From Alphaproteobacteria bacterium (GTDB lineage: Bacteria; Pseudomonadota; Alphaproteobacteria; Rickettsiales; UBA6187): a stretch of 12,954 nt of DNA. The notes under the pieces were generated by a model. It ran no database searches and was not told the DNA's origin. It saw only the letters and a list, made by a program, of their open reading frames with translations. The translations under genes and the position numbers were made by a program. The DNA lies in contig JAJRPW010000050.1 of NCBI GenBank assembly GCA_024280585.1, forward strand, positions 1 to 12,954, read 5' to 3'. Shown here in pieces: positions 1-5,916 of the stretch (within the stretch, counting starts at the first letter, position 1; every line of letters starts with the position of its first letter).

Positions 1-1746
1 CACATCTACACTACACCCCATCTTTTTTAACATGATTTGCATTAATAATTGGTTAACAGGAACGTCATCTACTGCCAATATTTTAACGCCTTTAAAAGCA
101 TCCTTTGATATCTTGCCGCCTTCTTTGTCGCTGGAGTGGATTATCTCGGTGAGTATGTGGCGTGTAACAAGCCCTATATCCTTTTTGTTAACTTTTGCAT
201 CATAAACCAGCATTAATAAATCAAGCAATTGCAACGGATAAAAGGGTTTGACCAAAAATCCGGCAAGCCCTTTTTTCTTTAATTGCTTATAGTCATCTAT
301 TTTTCCGGCGGAAGTCACCATCGCCAGGATCGTATCCTTTAATTTGGAATCAGATTTTATCTTAGCTGCTAATTCCAAACCATCCATTTTTGGCAATTGA
401 TAATCCAGCAGGGCAAATTCATAAGGGTCTTTTTTCTTTGCGGCTTTTTTTAATTTTTTCAAGCCTTCTTCGGCAGATGTCGCCGTATCTGCGCACATTT
501 TCCAACCTCTAGCATACCCACCCAAAATCTTTCTGTTTATTTCATAATCGTCCACTATCAAAATACGTTTACCCGATAAATCATATTCAGGCACAGTTTG
601 CAGTGACTTTTCCTGTTTGCCTTGTTTCAGGCCAATAAAAAACCAGAATGTTGAACCTTTACCTTTGTTGCTACGAACACCGATTTTGCCATCCATCATT
701 TCTACCAGGCGTTTGCTAATTGCAAGACCAAGGCCTGTGCCACCAAATTTACGTGTAGTAGACTCCTCGGCTTGAGAAAATTTATTAAAAATATAATCCT
801 GCTTATCTTCGGGTATACCAATGCCAGTATCTTCTATATCAAATGAGATTACAGTTTCTTTTTTCATTGTTACATCAATCAGTACATGACCTTTGTCGGT
901 GAATTTTATGGAGTTACCTGCCAGATTCATAATGATCTGCCTGATACGACCGGGGTCACCAACAACAAATTGCGGCACTTTTGGATCAATCCGCACAAGC
1001 AGCTCTATGCCTTTTTCCAGCGCCTTCATTATCAGCATATCAGTAACATCTTTTATCATCGTATGCAGGTTAAAATTAATAGGCTCAAGGGTAAGTTTAC
1101 CTTCCTCTATTTTAGAAAAATCCAGAATATCATTGATAATTTCAAGCAATCCTTCACCGGATTTGCAAACAATTTCAGCCCAGCCGCGCTGTTCAGTTGT
1201 TAGCTCACTATCGAGCAAAAGCCGGTTCATACCTAGTATGCCATTCATCGGTGTGCGGATTTCATGGCTCATATTAGCAAGAAAATCACCTTTTAACCTT
1301 GTGCCATATTCTGCATTTTCTCGAGCCTGTTTTAGCTCGGCATGTAATTTATATAAATCAACAAAAACAGCCACCTTGCTGCGCAGGATAGTTTTATTAA
1401 CAGGCTTGGTCAGATAATCTACCGCTCCTGCATTGTATCCTTTGAGTTCGTGTATTTTTTCACGGGAATTTGCCGTTACAAATATAATCGGAGTATGCTG
1501 GCTATGCTTGGAGCCACGCATTAATTCTGCAACCTCATAACCATTCATGTCAGGCATTTGTACATCCAAAAGCACCAGCGCAAAATCATTATCCAACATA
1601 AGGCCAAGCGCTTCATTGCCACTTGTAGCTGTGATAATATTAACGCCCATATTCTTTAAAATCCCGGATAACACTATGATGTTCGTAGGAACATTATCTA
1701 CTATCAGGATATTTGGTATTATTTTATTTTCAGTATCTATAGGCAT
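1..1746 (-). CDS. Hybrid histidine kinase, REC-HisKA-HATPase-REC-REC (3' end beyond window, 5' end possibly lost)
   Basis: Cytoplasmic two-component phosphorelay kinase; no membrane segment is visible. The 582 codons in the window give, in order: an N-terminal receiver (about residues 11-130, LLDVQMP with phospho-acceptor Asp61, Lys114), a HisKA dimerisation domain (NMSHEIRTPMNG, phospho-His161), a HATPase_c domain (N box NLAGNSIKF about 274-282, DTGIG 306-310, GGTGLGLA 335-342), a second receiver (VDD 398-400, Asp448 in LLDYQLP, Lys500), and the start of a third receiver (AVDDVPVNQ 558-566) cut by the window edge. The first receiver has Asp-Asn where the acidic pair is usually Asp-Asp. ATG at 1746 is the only start candidate, but no Shine-Dalgarno precedes it and the frame stays open upstream to about 1818, into the IS terminal repeat. 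The N-terminus may therefore have been removed by the IS. The stimulus is unknown. Confidence 0.9.
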   Translation of the reverse strand, partial: MPIDTENKIIPNILIVDNVPTNIIVLSGILKNMGVNIITATSGNEALGLMLDNDFALVLLDVQMPDMNGYEVAELMRGSKHSQHTPIIFVTANSREKIHELKGYNAGAVDYLTKPVNKTILRSKVAVFVDLYKLHAELKQARENAEYGTRLKGDFLANMSHEIRTPMNGILGMNRLLLDSELTTEQRGWAEIVCKSGEGLLEIINDILDFSKIEEGKLTLEPINFNLHTMIKDVTDMLIMKALEKGIELLVRIDPKVPQFVVGDPGRIRQIIMNLAGNSIKFTDKGHVLIDVTMKKETVISFDIEDTGIGIPEDKQDYIFNKFSQAEESTTRKFGGTGLGLAISKRLVEMMDGKIGVRSNKGKGSTFWFFIGLKQGKQEKSLQTVPEYDLSGKRILIVDDYEINRKILGGYARGWKMCADTATSAEEGLKKLKKAAKKKDPYEFALLDYQLPKMDGLELAAKIKSDSKLKDTILAMVTSAGKIDDYKQLKKKGLAGFLVKPFYPLQLLDLLMLVYDAKVNKKDIGLVTRHILTEIIHSSDKEGGKISKDAFKGVKILAVDDVPVNQLLMQIMLKKMGCSVDV

Positions 1747-1796
1747 ATTTTTTACAAACCATTTAGGTATGTTGTTACGGCTTCGTATTCTTTTTT

Positions 1797-1819
1797 GGGC
1801 ATTGCTACTCTGATATCTC
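1797..1819 (+). repeat. Left terminal inverted repeat of the IS1-family element
   Basis: GGGCATTGCTACTCTGATAT and three further bases pair with the reverse complement of 2539-2561, with mismatches at repeat positions 5, 14, 16 and 21. The exact outer base is uncertain by about one nucleotide. Confidence 0.85.
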
Positions 1820-1867
1820 TATGGTATATTAAAAATAATTTTATCCAATGTATGGAGTTATTAGTTT

Positions 1868-2553
1868 ATGTCACTTTGTCCAAAATGCACTCACCCCACT
1901 TCTACTAAGGCTGGCTTTATTGGTGAACTCCAGCGCTATAAATGCAAATCCTGCGGCTGTCGCCACACGGTTCAACATCGCTCTGGCACTGGCACGGCGG
2001 CGATAAAGCGTCAGGCTCTTCAGCTTTATCTGGAGGGGATGGGCTTTCGGGCGATTGGTCGAGTGCTGGGTTTTAGTAATGTTTCTGTATTGCGCTGGAT
2101 TAGAAATTTCGGCAAAAATCTTGATGAAATCAAGAGCAACAAGCAAGTAAATATCGTAGAAATTGACGAGATGCATAGTTATGTCGGAAATAAAAAAACT
2201 ACTGTTGGATCTGGATTGCTGTTGATCGAGATCGGCACAAATTCATCAACTTCGTTACTGGCAAGCGAGATACCAAGACAGGCAAAAAGCTCTGGAAGCT
2301 TTTGAAAGACAAGGAAATAAACGGCATAATGACTGATTATTACCAGCCATACGAAGCCTTTATTCCGCATAAAAAGCATACACAATCAAAAGCGGAAACG
2401 TTTACTGTAGAGGGATATAACAGCCTCTTCAGACATCACTTGGCAAGAATGAAGCGAAAGTCAAAGTGTTATAGTAAGTGCGAAAAAATGCTCGAATATT
2501 CCTTTAAATTACTTATGGTTAAGTGGAATGGTGAATTAGATATATTAAAGTAG
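1868..2553 (+). CDS. IS1-family transposase, in two frames joined by a -1 shift at an A7 run
   Basis: DDE transposase of the IS1 family. The first frame (1868 onward) gives a four-Cys zinc ribbon (Cys4, Cys7, Cys26, Cys29), a helix-turn-helix region (about 45-80), then VEIDEMHSYVGNKK with the first catalytic Asp100. At A7 (2192-2198) that frame diverges into unrelated sequence and stops at 2305. Re-reading one base back (AAC at 2197) restores the family sequence: IMTDYYQPYEAF with Asp157, then FTVEGYNSLFRHHLARMKRK with Glu183, ending at the TAG at 2551-2553. The joined product is 228 residues, full length for the family. A GGAG motif lies 10 bases before the ATG. Either a programmed or transcriptional -1 slip makes the enzyme, or the run has gained or lost a base and the gene is inactive. 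In classical IS1 the shift lies before the catalytic domain; here it falls just after the first Asp. Confidence 0.88.
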
Positions 2554-2561
2554 CAACGCCC
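2539..2561 (-). repeat. Right terminal inverted repeat of the IS1-family element
   Basis: Read on the minus strand it begins GGGCGTTGCTACTTTAATAT, the partner of 1797-1819. It overlaps the last codons of the transposase, which is compact even for an IS. Confidence 0.85.
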
Positions 2562-2876
2562 CTATTTTTGGGGACCACCTCTGGGTTTACAGGCCTTGTG
2601 GCATTCGCCCTGCTCTAGGGTTGTTTTCTTGCGGCGGATATTATCGCCTTCTTTGACTTTTAGTGTCGCGTCGGCGGTGGATAGTTTTTTAACGCTTAGG
2701 ACTTTAAGACTCAGGGATTCTCCGGTGGCCAGCAGTTCGGCTGTAATCTGCTGTTCGCCTATTTTATCTCGTTTTCCGCGCGGTTTATTCGGCGCAGCCC
2801 ACAAAGGTTCATTCCATCTTAGGGTGTCACCTATCGCTGGTTTTGGACACAGAGTCCATTCTTGTTTTTCTGACAT
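2562..2876 (-). CDS. Hypothetical protein, 104 aa, ending at the IS border
   Basis: I do not recognise this family. The product begins MSEKQEWTLCPKPAIGDTLR and is soluble and basic-polar, with two Cys near the C-terminus (GECHKACK) and no membrane segment or signal peptide. It is taken as real because a strong Shine-Dalgarno (AGAAGGAAAG, 2881-2890 on the minus strand) precedes the ATG at normal spacing; the overlapping plus-strand frame has no comparable support. The TAG stop (2562-2564) directly abuts the IS terminal repeat, so the natural C-terminus may have been altered by the insertion. A palindromic element begins right behind the Shine-Dalgarno and would lie in the 5' leader or promoter. 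Confidence 0.6.
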   Translation of the reverse strand: MSEKQEWTLCPKPAIGDTLRWNEPLWAAPNKPRGKRDKIGEQQITAELLATGESLSLKVLSVKKLSTADATLKVKEGDNIRRKKTTLEQGECHKACKPRGGPQK

Positions 2877-2889
2877 AATACTTTCCTTC

Positions 2890-3015
2890 TATAGTGTTTT
2901 TGCTTTGATGTGACCGTAGGAATTCAAGGTAAATAAAATTTTAGCCTATATTTAATAGGTGAATTTTATGAATCCGAAGAATGACAACCGATCACATCAA
3001 ATGAAAAATACTATA
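2890..3015. repeat. 126-bp imperfect palindrome (MITE-like or leader hairpin)
   Basis: The outer arms 2890-2916 and 2989-3015 are reverse complements at 23 of 27 positions (each reads TATAGT...TTTGATGTGA from outside). An inner stem pairs ATAAAATT (2933-2940) with AATTTTAT (2962-2969), and CCTAT (2945-2949) with ATAGG (2955-2959), leaving a short loop. The whole segment can fold as one long hairpin with an unpaired middle. It carries no gene. It starts immediately behind the Shine-Dalgarno of the minus-strand 104-codon gene. No target-site duplication beyond a possible TA could be established. Confidence 0.7.
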
Positions 3016-3132
3016 ATGTTTGCAGGAGTCTTATCATATATAGATCTATGCTGCAAGCAGCCTCTCTCGCCGGCCGTGACAGAGCAAATGTCGCCTTTTT
3101 AGTTTTTGGCGCCTTTTGGTAAAAAGAGGGCA

Positions 3133-3705
3133 TTATACGAATTGCGTGAATGCAAAAGAGGCACGGCACATACCCCACATAAAAAACCCATAAGATGATA
3201 TACCAAGGGCAATACATACAATGTTAAACCCGAAGCCCCATTTTTGGGATTTCTTATTTTCACTAGCATAAAGCCACTGACTTAAGTAAGTAAATCCTGA
3301 AGTCATTGTCATTGCAAGGACTCCGAAGACAAATGGCATTAAAGCAGCAGCGAACGATGCAACATTTTCTGGTTTTAGTACAGCTAAGTGGCCAATAAAA
3401 GCTAATAGCGCCACTGCCGCACCGCCATTCATTAAAAACGAAGAGCGCATAGCATTTTGGCCAAATGTAATCACAGACTTAAACATCTCTAATTGTGATG
3501 CATGGTAGCTTTTGTTTTGTTCAATATGTATTTGTAAGTCTGCCTTATATTTTTCAAGATCAATTTCAGTTAGGTTTTGAGATGAAGATTTTGAAACTTC
3601 GTCTAGGTAAGAAATTAAATTATCGCAATAAATTGCTGCTGTACCATTATTTTTAATTTCTTGAATAGTATCTTTCAACTGCTTTGCAAATTTCTGCATA
3701 GTCAT
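3133..3705 (-). CDS. Orphan membrane protein, 190 aa, three predicted TM helices
   Basis: The family is not recognised. The N-terminal 85 residues are hydrophilic and probably helical (QKFAKQLKDTIQEIKNN...). Three hydrophobic segments follow: about 90-109 (MNGGAAVALLAFIGHLAVL), 116-141 and 156-179 (GFNIVCIALGISSYGFFMWG). This predicts an inner-membrane protein with a cytosolic helical head. There is no signal peptide and no catalytic motif. ATG at 3705 is preceded by AAGGA about 8 bases upstream; a second ATG two codons in is also possible. The gene stands alone, about 110 bp from the next gene and about 430 bp from the 104-codon gene, both on the same strand. The function is unknown. Confidence 0.75.
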   Translation of the reverse strand: MTMQKFAKQLKDTIQEIKNNGTAAIYCDNLISYLDEVSKSSSQNLTEIDLEKYKADLQIHIEQNKSYHASQLEMFKSVITFGQNAMRSSFLMNGGAAVALLAFIGHLAVLKPENVASFAAALMPFVFGVLAMTMTSGFTYLSQWLYASENKKSQKWGFGFNIVCIALGISSYGFFMWGMCRASFAFTQFV

Positions 3706-3784
3706 TTAATTATCCTTGTTTATAAAATTTAATTATACGAATTTCATATAGATCATTTGCGACAACCGGCACTCCCTCTGCGCA

Positions 3785-3806
3785 AAAACCAACTCTTTAG
3801 TTTTTC
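3785..3806 (-). terminator. Weak AT-rich hairpin with T-run behind the FAD-dehydrogenase gene
   Basis: On the minus strand AACT-AAAG-AGTT forms a four-pair stem, extended by AAAA/TTTT across a GG bulge and ending in TTTTT, just past the dehydrogenase stop. It is short and AT-rich, so it is only a tentative terminator. Confidence 0.25.
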
Positions 3807-3814
3807 ATCCCAAC

Positions 3815-5437
3815 CTACTCATCCCCATCCAGCATACTCACCCCCACGGCCTCGGCGACTTTAATTCCGTCGACACCGGCTGAGAGGATGCCTCCGGCAT
3901 AACCAGCGCCTTCGCCGGCGGGGAATAATCCTTTGGTGTTAATGCTCTGGAATGTTTTATCGCGCTTGATGCGTATTGGCGAAGACGTTCTGGTTTCAAC
4001 TCCGGTTAAAACAGCATCGTCCATGTCAAAACCTTTTATTTTCCGCCCAAACGCAGGCAGAGCCTCACGTATCGCCGCAATTGCATAATCGGGAAGACAC
4101 GAGGAAAGATCGGCAGGGGTTACGCCCGGTTTATATGACGGAACTACGGCGCCAAGAGATTTCGATGGAACACCCGCTATAAAATCACCGACACGCTGCG
4201 CTGGCGCTGCATATGTTTCGCCGCCTGCTATAAATGCCGCCGATTCCCATTTGCGCTGAAAATCGATGCCTGCAAGCGGATTCCCAGGATAATCTTCAGG
4301 GGTTATGCCAACAACAATACCAGCATTTGCATTGCGTTCCTCACGGGAATATTGGCTCATGCCATTTGTAACAACGCGACCTTCTTCGGAAGTAGCCGCA
4401 ACTACCGTGCCGCCCGGACACATGCAAAAGCTATAAACATCACGGCCATTTGACGCATGATGTGCTAATTTATAATCCGCTGCGCCAAGTATCGGATTTC
4501 CAGCATTGCTACCAAAACGCGCCTCATCTATAAGTGATTGCGGGTGCTCAATTCTAAACCCAATCGAAAAAGGCTTAGCCTCAACATAAACTCCGCGGTC
4601 ATAAAGCATCTGGAATGTATCGCGAGCACTATGCCCTACAGCCAAAACCACATGGTCAGAGGCAATATGCTCGCCATTATCTAAAACCACCCCGCGTATT
4701 TTCTGCTCACCATCGCTGCCAGTTTCAATATCAAAATCGGTAACGCGGCTTTCGAAGCGATATTCTCCACCAAGAGATTCAATGGTTCGGCGCATATTTT
4801 CGACCATTTTTACCAAACGGAATGTACCGATATGCGGATGCGCTTCAGTCAGAATTTCAGCCGGAGCGCCAGCCTCTACAAACTCCGTCAGAACCTTTCT
4901 GCCAAGGTGACGGCGGTCTTTTATCTGGCTATAAAGCTTGCCATCAGAGAATGTCCCTGCCCCACCCTCACCATATTGAACGTTAGATTCAGTGTGAAGT
5001 TTTGATTTTCGCCACAAGTCCCACGTGTCTTTGGTTCGTTCCCGAACCACCTTGCCACGCTCAAGGATTATAGGGCGAAACCCCATCTGCGCTAATATAA
5101 GTGCGGCGAAAAGCCCACATGGCCCGGCACCTATAACTATTGGCCTGGAAGAAAGTTTTTCTGGAGCTTTCGCAGTAAACTTATATTCAATATCAGGAGC
5201 AGGCTTAATATTTATTGCCTTAGAACAATGATTTAGAATCAATTCTTCATTTTTAACTTCCACATCAAGAGAGTAGATAAGCTTGATAGAATGTTTTTTA
5301 CGAGCATCGTGTGCTCGACGAAATACGGTACATGAAATAAGATCGCTAGGAGCTATATCTAAACGAGATATTGCCGCTTTTTCAATCTCTTCAGGGGTGT
5401 GATCAAGAGATAGTTTAATTTCAGTAAGTCTTAGCAT
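3815..5437 (-). CDS. NAD(P)/FAD-dependent dehydrogenase, COG2509 type, 540 aa
   Basis: Predicted soluble flavoprotein oxidoreductase of the uncharacterised FAD-dependent dehydrogenase group; the substrate is unknown. The first 95 residues form the family's N-terminal domain (RLDIAPSDLISCTVFRRAHD, matching the usual start of this group). A Rossmann dinucleotide-binding loop follows (PIVIGAGPCGLFAALILAQM, about 99-118), with the acidic strand end IILERG at 123-128. Then come the family segments NVQYGEGGAGTFSDGKLYSQ, VVLAVGHSARDTF, PFSIGFRIEHPQ and FCMCPGGTVVAA. The C-terminal FAD-closing motif is GLFPAGEGAGYAGGILSAGVDGIK. Full length for the family, no frameshift. ATG at 5437 has only a weak purine stretch upstream. 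An 8-bp-arm inverted repeat lies 58 bp upstream and could be an operator. The gene appears monocistronic. Confidence 0.9.
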   Translation of the reverse strand: MLRLTEIKLSLDHTPEEIEKAAISRLDIAPSDLISCTVFRRAHDARKKHSIKLIYSLDVEVKNEELILNHCSKAINIKPAPDIEYKFTAKAPEKLSSRPIVIGAGPCGLFAALILAQMGFRPIILERGKVVRERTKDTWDLWRKSKLHTESNVQYGEGGAGTFSDGKLYSQIKDRRHLGRKVLTEFVEAGAPAEILTEAHPHIGTFRLVKMVENMRRTIESLGGEYRFESRVTDFDIETGSDGEQKIRGVVLDNGEHIASDHVVLAVGHSARDTFQMLYDRGVYVEAKPFSIGFRIEHPQSLIDEARFGSNAGNPILGAADYKLAHHASNGRDVYSFCMCPGGTVVAATSEEGRVVTNGMSQYSREERNANAGIVVGITPEDYPGNPLAGIDFQRKWESAAFIAGGETYAAPAQRVGDFIAGVPSKSLGAVVPSYKPGVTPADLSSCLPDYAIAAIREALPAFGRKIKGFDMDDAVLTGVETRTSSPIRIKRDKTFQSINTKGLFPAGEGAGYAGGILSAGVDGIKVAEAVGVSMLDGDE

Positions 5438-5494
5438 TTTATGAATTCTTTTTATATTAGGTGGGTTGGTAGGTTAGCTCTCAAATTTCCTCCC

Positions 5495-5522
5495 ACTATA
5501 TACATTATGCACAATATATAGT
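5495..5522. promoter_or_regulatory. Inverted repeat upstream of the FAD-dehydrogenase gene, possible operator
   Basis: ACTATATA (5495-5502) and TATATAGT (5515-5522) are perfect reverse complements around a 12-bp spacer. The repeat lies 58 bp upstream of the dehydrogenase ATG. Size and position suit a dimeric repressor site, but AT-rich palindromes arise easily and no promoter could be placed with confidence. Confidence 0.35.
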
Positions 5523-5587
5523 CACTAAATTTATACTTATTTCCAGCAGGGGCAGAAATAAAAATGGTGTATTTCCCCTTTATAAAT

Positions 5588-5679
5588 AAGCTTCGTCATA
5601 CTTCGACTTGATCGAAGTATCCAAGGTTTTTTATAAAGTTTTCTTCGATCCTGCATCTGCGTAGCAGGATGACGAGCTT
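5588..5679. repeat. Compound palindrome able to fold as a three-way junction, probable dispersed repeat
   Basis: The outer ends pair as AAGCTTCGTCAT (5588-5599, one bulged base) with ATGACGAGCTT (5669-5679). Inside are two hairpins: ATACTTCGA/TCGAAGTAT (5598-5606 with 5612-5620, loop CTTGA) and ATCCTGC/GCAGGAT (5648-5654 with 5664-5670). The hairpins share a few terminal bases with the outer stem, so the forms partly compete. The CGTCAT...ATGACG style resembles intergenic palindromic repeats dispersed in several alphaproteobacterial, notably Rickettsiales-like, genomes. Only one copy is in this window, so its repeat nature is inferred. Confidence 0.65.
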
Positions 5680-5837
5680 TTCCGCTCCTGTTTAATTACA
5701 AAAACTGCAATTTTCTCTGTCAAGAATATTTAGATGCGTTTGCCCTGGCACAAGCTAGAAATCAGCTTGCTATTTACAGCTACTCATACTATACAAGCTA
5801 TTACTCCACACATAAAACTCAGCAGGTTTATTTTTTC

Positions 5838-5852
5838 TCGAGATTCTCTCGA
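5838..5852. promoter_or_regulatory. Short palindrome upstream of the ATP-grasp operon
   Basis: TCGAGA and TCTCGA are perfect reverse complements around TTC, preceded by a T-run, 64 bp upstream of the TTG start. The T-run is on the wrong side for a plus-strand terminator, so an operator is more likely than a terminator. No partner regulator gene is nearby. Confidence 0.25.
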
Positions 5853-5916
5853 CATATTCATGGCGGATCACCTTGTTCTTGCATTGGAGGCGCGCCATAT
5901 ATATTGAGGGATTATT

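Larger units (their letters stand above)
1797..2561 (+). mobile_element. IS1-family insertion sequence, 765 bp
   Basis: The element is bounded by imperfect 23-bp terminal inverted repeats (1797-1819 and 2539-2561, 19 of 23 positions matching). Both ends begin GGG and share the core TTGCTACT. It encloses one transposase gene. The 765-bp length is very close to the 768 bp of classical IS1. No exact 8-9 bp target duplication is visible: the flanks are T-rich and match at only about 6 of 9 positions (TCTTTTTTG left, CTATTTTTG right). The insertion is therefore old, or one flank has been rearranged. The element lies between the hybrid kinase and the 104-codon gene, and both of those reading frames reach its borders. 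Confidence 0.88.
5438..5916. other. 479-bp intergenic stretch without a gene
   Basis: No credible reading frame or RNA gene is seen. The stretch separates divergent genes and holds three inverted repeats: one near the dehydrogenase start (5495-5522), a three-way-junction palindrome (5588-5679) and a short palindrome (5838-5852). A further 6-bp-stem hairpin, CAAGCT...AGCTTG, lies near 5750. A faint resemblance to the 16S rRNA 3' end near 5863 is treated as chance. Confidence 0.7.

Noticed and set aside
886..1417. Plus-strand open frames within the hybrid kinase
   Set aside because: They are antisense to a continuous, motif-rich kinase frame; no Shine-Dalgarno or family resemblance.
1788..1797. 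Target-site duplication of the IS (T-rich flanks)
   Set aside because: Left and right flanks agree at only about 6 of 9 bases, all within T-runs, so no duplication can be claimed.
2596..2913. Plus-strand 105-codon frame opposite the 104-codon gene
   Set aside because: The minus-strand frame has a strong Shine-Dalgarno and a plausible soluble product; the plus-strand frame lacks both and runs into the palindrome.
3011..3217. Minus-strand 68-codon frame overlapping the membrane protein gene end
   Set aside because: It lies in another frame over real coding sequence and then the GC-rich patch; no start signal.
5863..5880. Resemblance of GGCGGATCACCTTG to the 16S rRNA 3' end
   Set aside because: It is short, lacks the full anti-Shine-Dalgarno tail, and no other rRNA sequence lies upstream.
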